The notes: generated from the letters alone by a model not told the origin. 64,000 nt of DNA from an uncultured Bacteroidales bacterium (GCA_949289565.1 CASEOO010000030.1:1-64000), one strand, 5' to 3'. Shown: positions 27,213 to 37,487, counted from the stretch's first letter. Program-made: numbers and translations.

Positions 27213-28046
27213 ATGCGACTCAAATTCTTTCTGATTACGGCCCTCGTCTTGCCGGTGTTCTGCACTGCGAAACCGGCTCAGCTGCCGGAGCTTACGGTGA
27301 TGTCATACAATATCCGCACGGGAAACGCCGATGACGGGACGAATTCCTGGCAGTTCCGCTGTCCTGCTTCCGTGCTGATGATAGAGGACAGGAAACCGGA
27401 TGTAGTGGGAATCCAGGAAGCACTTCTTCCGCAGCTGCTTTTTATAGAGGACAACTGCCGCGGTTATGACTTCGTGGGTGTCGGGCGTGATGACGGGAAG
27501 AAGAAAGGGGAGCATATGGCCATTCTGTATAACAAGAAGACAGTTTCCCTGGTGAAATGGGGTACATTCTGGCTTTCTGAGACTCCGGACAAGCCGTCCC
27601 AGGGCTGGGATGCCGCCTTTCCGCGTTCTTCCACATGGGCTGTCATGAAGAGCAAGGCTTCAGGAAAGAAATTCTTGTTCATAAATACGCATCTGGACCA
27701 TGCAGGAACTGTGGCAAGGCAGAAGAGCGCTTCCCTGATGATGTCGAAAATCATGGAGCTTAATCCCGATGGGCTGCCTGTCGTGCTCGTGGGTGACTTC
27801 AATGTAGAGTATACCCATCCGGCTCTGTCTCCTGTCACGGATTCCATGAAGAATGCCAGAAAGGTAGCGGCCATTACAGATTCATCGGCGACGTATCACG
27901 GATGGGGCAAGGCTTCGGAGGTCATAGACCATATTTTCTATACCGGTTTCCGCTCCTGCACGCGCTTTGAAACTGTCACCGCACCTTATGCTGAGCGCAA
28001 GTTCATTTCAGACCATTATCCTGTAGAAGCTGTCCTTGTCTTCTGA
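27213..28046 (+). CDS. Secreted endonuclease/exonuclease/phosphatase family protein
   Basis: The 277-residue product has a signal peptide (residues 1-19, FCTAKP) and a full set of EEP motifs: MSYNIRTGNADDG near residue 30, VVGIQEA with the metal-binding Glu, HMAILYNKK, NTHLDHAG near residue 158 with the catalytic His, VGDFNVEYTHPA near residue 192, and ISDHYPVEA at the end. It is closer to the short secreted Bacteroides EEP hydrolases than to the 327-residue protein at 15563. It is likely periplasmic or surface-located and may act on sugar phosphates, lipids or nucleic acids. It stands alone and converges on the ATPase remnant and dnaE. Confidence 0.88.
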   Translation: MRLKFFLITALVLPVFCTAKPAQLPELTVMSYNIRTGNADDGTNSWQFRCPASVLMIEDRKPDVVGIQEALLPQLLFIEDNCRGYDFVGVGRDDGKKKGEHMAILYNKKTVSLVKWGTFWLSETPDKPSQGWDAAFPRSSTWAVMKSKASGKKFLFINTHLDHAGTVARQKSASLMMSKIMELNPDGLPVVLVGDFNVEYTHPALSPVTDSMKNARKVAAITDSSATYHGWGKASEVIDHIFYTGFRSCTRFETVTAPYAERKFISDHYPVEAVLVF

Positions 28047-28053
28047 GCGGCCG

Positions 28054-28383
28054 TCAGATCAATGCCGACATATAAGCAGGGATGCAAAGAATGTCCTTGT
28101 CCTTTTTGAGGTCTTTTGTGTAGACAAGATAGCGTTGCATTGTCCTGCTTGAATATTTTACATGGAATCTGTCCAGCGATTTATGGGAATTGTATCCAGA
28201 TGATTTTATTTCGACAGGGCAGATTTTATTGTTACGGGACAACAGGAAATCGATTTCATAGCTGCGGACCGGCCCATCCTCACCGTGCGGCACAGGAACG
28301 TTTTCCTTGAAGGTATATCCTGCAGCCCATAGAAATTCTTCATAATCGTTTTTTGTCGGAAACAGCAAAATGTCTGTGATCAT
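28054..28383 (-). pseudogene. Remnant of a DUF4143-type AAA ATPase (C-terminus only)
   Basis: About 110 codons remain. YEIDFLLSRNNKICPVEIKSSG and the following SHKSLDRFHVKYSSR, YLVYTKDLKKDKD and the terminal IPAYMSALI match the C-terminal DUF4143/PD-(D/E)XK part of AAA ATPases of about 400 residues. The ATPase domain is missing, and the fragment abuts and slightly overlaps the end of dnaE, so the rest was lost by deletion. It is not derived from the intact ATPase at 25956, whose C-terminus differs (GGRTFEVGGRSKG). An apparent start at 28401 lies inside dnaE and is not meaningful. Confidence 0.75.
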
Positions 28384-31300
28384 TTCCTGATGGCCGAGCA
28401 TTCGATGTTCATGTCACGCAGGTCATTGACGAGCAGGTTGCTGACAGCGACGCTGAATTTCTTCGACATGAATTCTATGTTGTATTTAGTCGAAGGGTCA
28501 TACAGGTACATAGAAAGAGGTATAGTACCCCTGTTTTCCTTGACTACCTTCACGAGCTTTGCGCGGAAATCAGAGTTCAGCATTGTGGTGCTGATTTTTA
28601 TGGCGAAGCCTTTCAGCAGGGTATTGGCAGTATTGCCAAGCAAGCTGATATTCCTTATTTTCAGGACATAAGGGGGGTCTCCCTTGATTTTTCTCTCTTC
28701 CGGCTTGACGTAGTATTTCTCGTCGACCTCGGCTTCGATATAAATCGGGGTGTATTGTGTCAAGTAAGGGAGGAATCTCTCATGGTCTTTTCCGAACAAT
28801 GCGAATTCATAGCTTCCGCTGAAGTCTTCTATGACTGTTTTTGACCATGGAGAGCCGCTCTTGCTGACAAGCTGCTGCACATTGGTGATATAGCCTGCCA
28901 GGTTTACTTTCGTTTTCTTTTTTTCCTTGTCGCATTTAGCCACCATATCCGGGATGTCAGCCAGCTTGCAGTTAGTGAAATTTTCCACTTCGTATGCATA
29001 CTTGTCCAGAGGATGCGCTGAAAGATACATGCCCACCAGGTCTTTTTCACGTTTGAGCATTTCCATTCCTCCGTCATCATCCGCCGGACGCTCTTCCGGC
29101 ATTTCCGGCCGTTGAGGCTTGGATTCAGCCATCCCGAAGAAAAGCGATCCTGAAGCATTCATTTTGTCCCTGTTGTAAAGGTCGGCGTATCTGACCAGGG
29201 CATCCAGGAATGTATCGCCTGATGCTGTAGGCAGGGTATATTGTTTCCTGGAATATCCGAAACTGTCGAAGGCTCCTGAGTACAGCAATGATTCCAGAGC
29301 CTTTTTGTTCACCATTCCTGCCAGCCTTTCTGCGAAATCCCATATGTCAGAATATGGCCCGTTCTGCGTCCTGTCATCAATCAGAGCCTTCACGATATTG
29401 TCCCCGAATCCTTTGATTCCGCCGAGGCCGAAACGTATGTCGCCGTCCTTGTTGACAGTGAATCGTGCGCCGCTCTCGTTTATATCAGGGTTGAGGACTT
29501 TGATCCTGGATTTCTTGCAGTCGTCCATGATCTTCTTGATCTCATCCATGTTGGAGAGGTTCTTGCTAAGGTTGGCCGCCTGGAACTCAGCTGGGTAGTG
29601 CGCTTTCAGGTAGCCTGTCTGGTAGCTGACCCAGGCGTAGCATGTCGCATGAGACTTGTTGAATGCATACTGGGCAAACTTTCTCCAGTCATTCCATATC
29701 TTGTTCAGGATTTTCTCAGGATGTCCGTTCGCCTTTCCTCCGTCTATGAACTTGTCATGCAGGGACTCCAGGACATCCAGCTGTTTCTTTCCCATGGCTT
29801 TCCTCAGCTTGTCCGCCTGGCCTTTTGTGAATCCGGCCAGTTTCTGTGACAGAAGCATGACCTGCTCCTGATATACTGTCACGCCATATGTATCCTGCAG
29901 ATATTCTTCCATTTCCGGCAGGTCATACTCTATCTTTTCCGTACCCTGCTTTCTCGCTACGAAAGACGGAATATAGTCTAGAGGACCAGGCCTGTACAGC
30001 GCATTCATGGCTATCAGGTCCTCGAATCTGGTAGGCTGAAGCTTTTGAAGCCATTCTTTCATGCCCGCGGACTCAAACTGGAACACACTCGTGGTGTCTC
30101 CGCGTCCGTAGAGCTTGTATGTTTCCTCGTCATCTATCGGGATATGGTCTATATCCACATCGATTCCGTGTGTTTTTTTCACGGATTCCAGGCACTCCTT
30201 TATGATGGACAGGGTCTTCAGCCCCAGGAAGTCCATCTTCAGCATACCTACCTCCTCGATGAAAGATCCCTCATATTGCGACACCCATACATCCTCCCCT
30301 GTAGCCTTGTCTTGAGCCACGGAAATAGGGATATAGTCGGTCAGGTCTCCGCGTCCGATGATCATCGCGCAGGCATGCACTCCTGTCTGGCGGATACTGC
30401 CTTCCAGTCGTAGAGCATAGTCCAGCACTTCCTTGGTCAGCGCCGAGCCATTCTCATATTCATTTCTCAGCTCATCGACATATTTCATGCAGTTCGCCAG
30501 GGTCACCTTGTATTCTTTCTCCATAGGGCCCTTCTTGAACTTCCTCATCACCTTTTTCTTCTGCCCCTCATTGTCCGGATCCGGGATCTCGACCTCTTTC
30601 TCGACCATAGTGAACCCTTTTCCCAGCACTTCGTCTTCTTCCATCTGCACTTCCTGCACTTCCATGACCCTGATAGGCTTGTCAGGAATCATCTTGGTCA
30701 GCTTGTTCGATTCATCGATGCTCATATGGCTGATGCGCGCCACATCCTTGATAGCCATTTTCGCCGCCATAGTGCCGAACGTGATGACATGCGAAATATG
30801 ATCCTTTCCGTAAGTGTCTTCGACATATTTGAACACCCTGTACCTGCCGTCGTCGTCGAAATCAATATCGATATCAGGCATCGATATACGGTCAGGATTC
30901 AGAAACCGCTCGAACAGAAGCTGATATTTTATAGGGTCAATATTTGTGATGCCGAGGCAATACGCTACCGCAGAACCGGCCGCCGACCCTCTTCCAGGCC
31001 CTACCGATATTCCTTGGCGGCGTGCCGCCGCAATGAAATCCTGCACTATAAGGAAATAGTCCGGGAATCCCATCCTGCAGATGGTTTTCAGCTCGAAATC
31101 GATTCTTTCGGCCTGTTCCGGAGTCAGTGTTCCATACCTTTTTTCCGCGCCCTGGTAACACAGTTCGCAGAGATAAGCCACTGAATATGTGAATTCAGCA
31201 CCGCGGTCGCTTCCGTCCTTGTTTGTGCGTCCTGCATCTATGACATCCTTGTATTTTTCCAGATATTTTTCTTTCTCTGCCAGGAAACTGTCCTCTATTT

Positions 31301-32183
31301 TGAATACAGGAAGCACGTGTCCCCTGTCTATCTTGTAGCTCTCGACCTTGTCGAAAACTTCCATGGTGTTGGACAGCACTTCCGGATGTCCAGGGAACAG
31401 GGCGGCCATCTCCTCCTCGCTTTTCAGGTATTCTTGCTGAGTATAGCGCAGCCTTTTCGGATCGTCGACATTGGCATTTGTAGTGAGGCATATCAGCCTG
31501 TCATGCACAGGGCCGTCTTCTTTGTTTACAAAATGCACGTCATTGGTCGCCACTACTTTCACTCCTGTCTTTTCTGCCAGCTCAAAAATCCCGGCATTGG
31601 CGATGGACTGGCGTTCGTAGACTTCCAGAGAAAGCCCCTGCACCTCCGTCTTGTGCAGCTGGACTTCGAGATAATAGTCGTCTCCGAAGACTTTCTTGTG
31701 CCATTCTATGGCTTTTTCTGCCCCTTCCATGTCGCCAGCTATGATGGCTTTCGGAATTTCCCCTGCTATGCAGGCAGAGCAGCATATCAAGTCCTGGGCA
31801 TATTTCTCCACCACCCAATGAGAAACCCTCGGCTTGTCATAGTATTTTCCCTCAATATGTCCGGTAGATACTATTTTCATCAGGTTCTTGTACCCGTTGT
31901 AGTTCTTTGCCAGCAGAATCAGGTGATAATATTCCCTGTGGTCTTTGTCCTTTATGGTGTGGTCATATTTCGAAACATATATTTCGCATCCTATGATAGG
32001 CTTGACTTCGGGGAATTTCGCCGCGATTTTGAAAAATTCCTTCACTCCATACATGTTTCCGTGATCTGTAATGGCCAGACCTGGCATGCCGAGCTCTTTG
32101 GCACGCTTGAAAAGGTTCGCTATGGATGACTGGCCGTCAAGAATAGAATACTGTGTGTGTACATGAAGGTGGACGAATGACAT
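28380..32183 (-). CDS. dnaE: DNA polymerase III alpha subunit
   Basis: The roughly 1267-residue product is the replicative polymerase. An N-terminal PHP domain starts MSFVHLHVHTQYSILDG with its metal-binding histidines; GPGRGSAAGSAVAYCLGITNIDP lies near residue 400 and PDIDIDFDDDGR near residue 441 with the catalytic aspartates; NKSHATCYAWVSYQTGYLK follows, and an OB-fold (VNLAGYITNVQQL) lies near the C-terminus. The open frame extends upstream to 32336 without family similarity, so the ATG at 32183 is the start. The gene ends where an ATPase remnant begins, so the end of dnaE is intact despite the nearby deletion. Confidence 0.97.
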   Translation of the reverse strand: MSFVHLHVHTQYSILDGQSSIANLFKRAKELGMPGLAITDHGNMYGVKEFFKIAAKFPEVKPIIGCEIYVSKYDHTIKDKDHREYYHLILLAKNYNGYKNLMKIVSTGHIEGKYYDKPRVSHWVVEKYAQDLICCSACIAGEIPKAIIAGDMEGAEKAIEWHKKVFGDDYYLEVQLHKTEVQGLSLEVYERQSIANAGIFELAEKTGVKVVATNDVHFVNKEDGPVHDRLICLTTNANVDDPKRLRYTQQEYLKSEEEMAALFPGHPEVLSNTMEVFDKVESYKIDRGHVLPVFKIEDSFLAEKEKYLEKYKDVIDAGRTNKDGSDRGAEFTYSVAYLCELCYQGAEKRYGTLTPEQAERIDFELKTICRMGFPDYFLIVQDFIAAARRQGISVGPGRGSAAGSAVAYCLGITNIDPIKYQLLFERFLNPDRISMPDIDIDFDDDGRYRVFKYVEDTYGKDHISHVITFGTMAAKMAIKDVARISHMSIDESNKLTKMIPDKPIRVMEVQEVQMEEDEVLGKGFTMVEKEVEIPDPDNEGQKKKVMRKFKKGPMEKEYKVTLANCMKYVDELRNEYENGSALTKEVLDYALRLEGSIRQTGVHACAMIIGRGDLTDYIPISVAQDKATGEDVWVSQYEGSFIEEVGMLKMDFLGLKTLSIIKECLESVKKTHGIDVDIDHIPIDDEETYKLYGRGDTTSVFQFESAGMKEWLQKLQPTRFEDLIAMNALYRPGPLDYIPSFVARKQGTEKIEYDLPEMEEYLQDTYGVTVYQEQVMLLSQKLAGFTKGQADKLRKAMGKKQLDVLESLHDKFIDGGKANGHPEKILNKIWNDWRKFAQYAFNKSHATCYAWVSYQTGYLKAHYPAEFQAANLSKNLSNMDEIKKIMDDCKKSRIKVLNPDINESGARFTVNKDGDIRFGLGGIKGFGDNIVKALIDDRTQNGPYSDIWDFAERLAGMVNKKALESLLYSGAFDSFGYSRKQYTLPTASGDTFLDALVRYADLYNRDKMNASGSLFFGMAESKPQRPEMPEERPADDDGGMEMLKREKDLVGMYLSAHPLDKYAYEVENFTNCKLADIPDMVAKCDKEKKKTKVNLAGYITNVQQLVSKSGSPWSKTVIEDFSGSYEFALFGKDHERFLPYLTQYTPIYIEAEVDEKYYVKPEERKIKGDPPYVLKIRNISLLGNTANTLLKGFAIKISTTMLNSDFRAKLVKVVKENRGTIPLSMYLYDPSTKYNIEFMSKKFSVAVSNLLVNDLRDMNIECSAIRK

Positions 32184-32269
32184 TGCTCTGCTGGATTTTG
32201 TGTGGAGGGCAAAGATACTAAATTTTCCGTTCCGGTGAAGACCGCACTCCGGCCAGTTTTCCACAAAAA

Positions 32270-32301
32270 AATTGCGCCGGATTTTATGGTCCGGCGCAAT
32301 T
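32270..32301 (-). terminator. Rho-independent terminator of secDF
   Basis: A perfect 12-base-pair G-C-rich stem (32270-32281 with 32290-32301) with an 8-base loop is followed, on the minus strand, by a run of T (the plus strand reads CCACAAAAAA at 32261-32270). It lies 42 bases after the secDF stop and before dnaE, so the two minus-strand genes are separate units. Confidence 0.85.
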
Positions 32302-32342
32302 CCCTTATTTATTGCGAAGCACGAAAGACTGCGCAATGAAAA

Positions 32343-35300
32343 TTATTTCTTGGCTGCAAGCTTCTTCTCGTTCCTTTTCTGCACGGCCATAGTGACGTCA
32401 TACATGATAGGGGTTGCGATGAAGATGGATGCGTATGTACCTACTGCGATACCGACGCAGAGCGCTACTGCCATACCCCTGATCACTTCGCCTCCGAAGA
32501 TCGCGATGGCTATCATCACTATCAGGGTGGTGAGGCTGGTGTTCATGGTACGTGACAGGGTGCTGTTAAGAGCCTGGTTCGCATTAACATCGAGAGGCAT
32601 CTTAGGGTGGAGCGTCTTGTACTCACGGATTCGGTCGAAGATCACCACGGTATCGTTGATGGCGTAACCGATGATGGTCAGCACTGCCGCGATGAATGTC
32701 TGGTCGACATCCAGGCTGAACGGCAGGATGCCCGAGAAGAGCGAGAAGAATCCCACCACGATGATGGCCGTATGGGCTAGACCGAGGGTACCGCCCAGCC
32801 CCCATGTCCACTTCTTGAACCGGATCGCGATGTATATGAAGATGACGAGCAGTGCGATGACCACGGCTATGATGGCGTCGCGTTTCATGTCATCTGCGAT
32901 GGAAGCGTCCACCTTGTCCGAACTGATGATACCGTTAGGGTTTTCAGCAGTGGATGTGAAGAAGTCCAGAGTCATGTCGGCTGCATAGAAGTCCTTCACG
33001 GCGTTGAAGAGTTTCTCTTCCACGGCCGCGTCAGCCTCTGTAGATTTGTCCTCGATCAGATACTGGGTAGTGATCTTCATCTGGCTTTCACCGCCGAACT
33101 GCTTGGCTTCCACACCGCCGTTGAATTCCTTCACCAGAGATGCCCTCACTTCCTCTACCGATACAGGCTGGTCGAATCTGACCACGAATGTACGTCCTCC
33201 GGCGAAGTCCACACCGTATGTGAAGCCCTTGGTGAACATGGATACGATGCAGATGATGATGACGATGGAGGAAATGACATAAGTGTATTTTCTCTTGTTG
33301 AGGAAGTTGATGGTGGTATTCTGCAGGAAGTTCCTGGTAAGCTTGTTGTCGAATGTGATGTTCTTGCCTTTTGCCAGTCTGTCATCGATGATGATACGTG
33401 AGATGAAAATGGATGTGAAGACAGAAGTGACAATACCGATGATCAGCGTAGTGGCGAAGCCCTGTACAGGACCTGAACCGAAGATGAACAGCACGATACC
33501 GGTCAGGATAGTGGTTATCTGTCCGTCTATGATGGCTGAGTAAGCGTTTGAATAACCATCGGAAACAGCTTTTCCAAGACCTTTGCCGGAGCGGAGTTCC
33601 TCCTTGATACGCTCATAAATGATCACGTTGGCATCGACCGCCATACCCAGTGTCAGGACGAGACCTGCGATACCAGGCAGGGTCAGCACTGCGGAGAATG
33701 ATACCAGAGTGCCGAACAGCAGAACCACGTTCGTCAGCAGGGCGGCGTCTGCTATCAGACCTGCGCCATGGTAGAAGAACACCATGTAGCAGAGCACCAG
33801 CAGGAAGGCGATGATGAATGAAATGAAACCTGCGTTGATGGATTCGGCTCCGAGTGACGGACCTACCACCTGTTCCTGGACGATTTTGGCCGGTGCAGGA
33901 AGTGTACCTGACTTCAGTACGTTCACGAGGTCTTCAGCCTCTTCGAGAGTGAAGTTTCCGCTGATCTGTGAGTTTCCTCCGGTGATTTCCGTATTCACTA
34001 CAGGGTGGGAATATACCATGTTGTCCAGAACGATGGCTATCTGCCTGTTGATGTTGTCACGGGTCAGCCTTGCCCATACCTTGGCGGCTTCCGCGCTCAT
34101 GGACATGGATACTTCAGGGCTTGCACCGTTGTACTGTACACGTGCATCAGTGATGAACTTCTGGTCTCTTTCACCGCGGAGGGCCGCTTCGCCGTCGAGG
34201 GAAGCCTTGATGGCCACGAGTTCATACTGGTTGTTGTCAAACGGCTTTACAGACCACATAGGTATCAGGTCCTCAGGGAAGAGAGCTTTCACCTCAGGCA
34301 TGTTCAGTATTTTGTTCACCTTCGCGGTGTCGCTGAAGTGTGCATAACCCATGGTAGCGCCTCTCATCACGCTTCCTGTCTGGTCTACCGGAGGCATGAG
34401 GACAGCGAAGAGAGGGTTGTTTTTCTGGTAATCTGCGAATTCTGCATCTGCCGCCTGGGCTTCAAGTTCTTCTGCCAGAATATCGGTAGAGTCTGACGGC
34501 GCAGGTTCAGCTGCAGATTCCTCGGATGCAGTTTCGTCAGCATTCTCTGCATTTATCTGTGCCACGAGCTGGTTCGCTTCGTTCATGTACTGGAAAATCT
34601 CCGAAGTTTCGTAGGTCGTCCAGAATTCGAGGGATGCTGTTCCCTGAAGGAGCTTTCTCACACGTTCAGGTTCTTTCACGCCAGGCAGTTCCACGAGGAT
34701 GCGGCCGGTATTTCCCACTTTCTGAATGTTAGGCTGGGTAACACCGAAACGGTCCACCCTGTTCCTGAGCACTTCGAAAGAGTTGGCGATAGCGCTTTCT
34801 GCCTCAGTCCTGATCAGCGCGATGATTTCATCATCTGTAGATTCAAGCTTCTTGTTTTCAGTCTTGTTCTTCCTGTCCAGACCGATGAAGATATTCGAGA
34901 GCCTCTGTCCGTTTGCATTCTCCTCCCAGGCTTCCTGGAAAAGGGTGATGAAGTCGGTACCGGAAGTCTTGCTGCGTTCGAGGGCCGTATCGAAAGCCTT
35001 TACGTATGCAGGGTCGGTGTTGTTCTCGGCCAGGGCCTGTACCACATCTTCCAGCTGCACCTGCAGCATCACGTTCATACCTCCCTTGAGGTCAAGTCCG
35101 AGGTTGATCTCCTTTTCCCTGACATCGTCGAAAGTGTAACCGAAATATACTTTCTGTGAAGAGATGGAATCCAAATACCATCTGTTCTGGTCTTTTTTGA
35201 TGGAGTCAAGCACATAGGCCTTGTCTACATCCGGAATCTTTTCGTAGGCGGCACTTGCCATGAATGCCTCGGCCGCCGCATCTGCATATTTTACAGCCTT

Positions 35301-35399
35301 GTTCTCGTAGATTTTAGTCACCACGGTGAACATCAGCTGCCAGATGCAGGCCAGCACCAGAAGTATCGCCACGAATCTGATAGCACCTTTACTTTGCAT
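32343..35399 (-). CDS. secDF: Fused protein translocase subunits SecDF
   Basis: The 1018-residue product combines SecD and SecF, as is usual in Bacteroidetes. It uses the proton gradient to help pull proteins through SecYEG. An N-terminal helix is followed by a SecD part with GLDLKGGMNVMLQVQLED, a P1 periplasmic domain with a charged, Ala/Glu-rich insert near residues 285-320, and TM helices with GIAGLVLTLGMAVDANVIIYERIKEELRSG. The SecF part begins near residue 700 (GVDFAGGRTF) and has ALCVGIAVGTYASIFIATPI at its end. It has its own promoter and terminator. The first residues MQSKGAIRFVAIL follow directly from the ATG at 35399. Confidence 0.97.
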   Translation of the reverse strand: MQSKGAIRFVAILLVLACIWQLMFTVVTKIYENKAVKYADAAAEAFMASAAYEKIPDVDKAYVLDSIKKDQNRWYLDSISSQKVYFGYTFDDVREKEINLGLDLKGGMNVMLQVQLEDVVQALAENNTDPAYVKAFDTALERSKTSGTDFITLFQEAWEENANGQRLSNIFIGLDRKNKTENKKLESTDDEIIALIRTEAESAIANSFEVLRNRVDRFGVTQPNIQKVGNTGRILVELPGVKEPERVRKLLQGTASLEFWTTYETSEIFQYMNEANQLVAQINAENADETASEESAAEPAPSDSTDILAEELEAQAADAEFADYQKNNPLFAVLMPPVDQTGSVMRGATMGYAHFSDTAKVNKILNMPEVKALFPEDLIPMWSVKPFDNNQYELVAIKASLDGEAALRGERDQKFITDARVQYNGASPEVSMSMSAEAAKVWARLTRDNINRQIAIVLDNMVYSHPVVNTEITGGNSQISGNFTLEEAEDLVNVLKSGTLPAPAKIVQEQVVGPSLGAESINAGFISFIIAFLLVLCYMVFFYHGAGLIADAALLTNVVLLFGTLVSFSAVLTLPGIAGLVLTLGMAVDANVIIYERIKEELRSGKGLGKAVSDGYSNAYSAIIDGQITTILTGIVLFIFGSGPVQGFATTLIIGIVTSVFTSIFISRIIIDDRLAKGKNITFDNKLTRNFLQNTTINFLNKRKYTYVISSIVIIICIVSMFTKGFTYGVDFAGGRTFVVRFDQPVSVEEVRASLVKEFNGGVEAKQFGGESQMKITTQYLIEDKSTEADAAVEEKLFNAVKDFYAADMTLDFFTSTAENPNGIISSDKVDASIADDMKRDAIIAVVIALLVIFIYIAIRFKKWTWGLGGTLGLAHTAIIVVGFFSLFSGILPFSLDVDQTFIAAVLTIIGYAINDTVVIFDRIREYKTLHPKMPLDVNANQALNSTLSRTMNTSLTTLIVMIAIAIFGGEVIRGMAVALCVGIAVGTYASIFIATPIMYDVTMAVQKRNEKKLAAKK

Positions 35400-35482
35400 A
35401 ATATTATCAAAAAATTTAAATTAATATTTTCTGTTTTAATTCTTTATTGGCCTTTTAAGGCCCAATTCTACAAAATAGGGCA

Positions 35483-35490
35483 CAAATTTA
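35483..35490 (-). promoter_or_regulatory. Promoter -7 element for secDF
   Basis: The minus strand reads TAAATTTG, a full TAnnTTTG match. It predicts a transcript start near 35475 and a leader of about 75 bases before the secDF ATG at 35399. Confidence 0.55.
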
Positions 35491-35564
35491 CTATTTTTTT
35501 CTTATTAAATAAGTCAGAGCCATCATTTTTGTGAAAAAATCGGAATTCCTTCGGAACAATTTCT

Positions 35565-35572
35565 TATTTTTG
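35565..35572 (+). promoter_or_regulatory. Promoter -7 element for the PD40/SPOR-like gene
   Basis: The plus strand reads TATTTTTG, matching TAnnTTTG, 25 bases before the ATG at 35598. No clear -33 TTTG lies at the ideal distance, so the call is moderate. It is back to back with the secDF promoter. Confidence 0.5.
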
Positions 35573-35597
35573 CATTTCGTTAAAAAGCATCTTTCCA

Positions 35598-37481
35598 ATG
35601 GCGGGATATCATAAAAATTCATTGATTCTTCTTGCAGCAGCCCTTTTCCTGTGCTCCGGCGGCCTTGTCTCCTATGCCCAGGATGCGGACAGTCTGCTGC
35701 GCAGGGCGGATTCCCTGCGCAAGGCATATCTCTTCGGGAAATCAATCCGCCTTTATGATGAGGCCCTTTCGGTGACGGCCGATTCGGTGGCCAGGATACG
35801 GATTCAGGATCAGAAGATGCTGTCGGAGAACGGCCTGGGCATGACAGACTTCGTGTATCAGCCCACGGTAGTGGCCAGGCACAGGTTCTCCATCGATGAC
35901 TTTTATCTTTATTATCCGCTTGAAGACAGAAGCTGGAGACCTCTTCCGAATATGCTGGACACACTGGGCCGGCATCCGTTCTACAAGGCCGTGTATTTCC
36001 CTGAAAATACCGGGACGCTGTATTACTCGGCCCATGACCGGGAAGGGGCGGTGAATATCTACAGGACTGACTGGAAGGATTCCCTGTGGAGTGCACCGTA
36101 TCTGCTGAACGAATATCTGGTTTCTTCCGCCGACGAGATCTATCCTATGCTTTCGCCTGACGGCAAACATCTTTACTTCGCGTCATCGGGACTTTATGGA
36201 ATGGGCGGATATGATCTTTACGTTTCTGCCTGGAACGAGGACCAGAAAGAGTGGGGACCTCCGTCAAACATGGGGATGCCGTTCTCTTCGCCGTACAATG
36301 ATTTCCTGTATATCAATACCGAAGACGGGAAGTACACTATCTTCGCTTCCGACAGGGCCTGTCCTGGAGACAGTGTGGATGTCTATGTGCTGGAGCAGGA
36401 GTCCATGCCTGTCAGGAAAGGGATTGATGACATGACACAGCTCAGGCGTGTGATGGCCCTCGATCCTGTGGATGACCTTTCATCGTTTGACAGCGGCCGG
36501 GCTATTTCCCAGATCGTGCCGGAGGATGTGGATACGCGGGAATACACGGCCAAAGTGGCCGAAGTCAGGCAGCTTAAGGATTCCATATATTATTATAATG
36601 TAGGGATAAGCTGCAAGAAAGCCAAGCTTTCCGAAACTGATGACGCCGGTGAGGCTGACAGGCTTCGCGGAATCATTGCCCGGAGCGAGGCCAGGATTCC
36701 GGTGCTGCAGGATTCGCTGGAATTGGCGTCAGCCGAACTTCAGAAGATAGAGATGGAGTTTCTTTTCCGCGGCATAGTGCTGGATCCGGACCAGCTTATG
36801 AAAGAGGCGGACAGGGAAGTCGAGGGAGCGTCGTCGAATTATGCGTTCGTGCGTATGACGCCGGGGGATTCTCTTGACATAGTGATGGAAAAACCTGTGG
36901 AGAAATTCGATTATACTTTTCAGGTTCTTCCTCAGGCGAGGTTTGCCGAGGACAATACCCTTCCTTCCGGCCTTATTTACCAGATACAGCTGTTCAATCT
37001 CTCTTTTCGCCCTGAACTTTCAGAACTGAAAGGGCTTAGTCCTGTGTTCGAGGAGATCACAGCTTCAGGGCGCTATACCTACAGGGCAGGGCTGTTCCGG
37101 TCGTACAACGACGCCCTGTCGCATATAAACAAGGTGAAGAAGCTCGGCTTCAGAACAGCTTTTATCACTGCATTTCTGGATGGTGAGCCTGTGTCTGTGA
37201 ATCGTGCCAGGTCGCTTGAGAGGCAGTACAGGGTAGTGACTCTGTATCAGATTTATGTTGTGCCATATGATGAAAAGCTTCCGGAGCTGACATTGCCGGC
37301 CATAGAGCAGCTGAGCGGGCGCAAGGATGTCGCCAAGATGGTGAAAGACGGGCGCACAGTGTATGTAATAGGGAATTTTGATGACAAGGACTTGGTCGAC
37401 CAAGTGGTAGTGGCAGTAAAGGCTACAAATGTGGCGGATGTATATCCTGTCAAGCTGGGGACCAGAGTTGAGAAACGCTGA
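35598..37481 (+). CDS. Exported protein with PD40 propeller and SPOR-like C-terminus
   Basis: The 627-residue product has a signal peptide (residues 1-27, VSYAQ), a short TPR-like helical stretch (ADSLRKAYLFGKSIRLYDEAL), PD40/WD40-like propeller blades (EIYPMLSPDGKHLYFASSGL, GGYDLYVSAW, TIFASDRACPGDSVDVYVLE), a coiled segment near residues 310-390, and a C-terminal region (YQIQLFNLS and TYRAGLFRSYNDALSHINKVKK) that resembles a SPOR repeat. The make-up is like Bacteroidetes OmpA-associated or gliding-type propeller proteins, and the SPOR-like part suggests peptidoglycan binding in the periplasm. It is followed 6 bases later by nfeD. The exact role is unknown. Confidence 0.7.
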   Translation: MAGYHKNSLILLAAALFLCSGGLVSYAQDADSLLRRADSLRKAYLFGKSIRLYDEALSVTADSVARIRIQDQKMLSENGLGMTDFVYQPTVVARHRFSIDDFYLYYPLEDRSWRPLPNMLDTLGRHPFYKAVYFPENTGTLYYSAHDREGAVNIYRTDWKDSLWSAPYLLNEYLVSSADEIYPMLSPDGKHLYFASSGLYGMGGYDLYVSAWNEDQKEWGPPSNMGMPFSSPYNDFLYINTEDGKYTIFASDRACPGDSVDVYVLEQESMPVRKGIDDMTQLRRVMALDPVDDLSSFDSGRAISQIVPEDVDTREYTAKVAEVRQLKDSIYYYNVGISCKKAKLSETDDAGEADRLRGIIARSEARIPVLQDSLELASAELQKIEMEFLFRGIVLDPDQLMKEADREVEGASSNYAFVRMTPGDSLDIVMEKPVEKFDYTFQVLPQARFAEDNTLPSGLIYQIQLFNLSFRPELSELKGLSPVFEEITASGRYTYRAGLFRSYNDALSHINKVKKLGFRTAFITAFLDGEPVSVNRARSLERQYRVVTLYQIYVVPYDEKLPELTLPAIEQLSGRKDVAKMVKDGRTVYVIGNFDDKDLVDQVVVAVKATNVADVYPVKLGTRVEKR

Positions 37482-37487
37482 ATTTTC

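Noticed and set aside
32184..32336. N-terminal extension of DnaE
   Set aside because: The extra 51 codons overlap the secDF terminator and show no similarity; the PHP domain starts at MSFVHLHVHT, as in the family.
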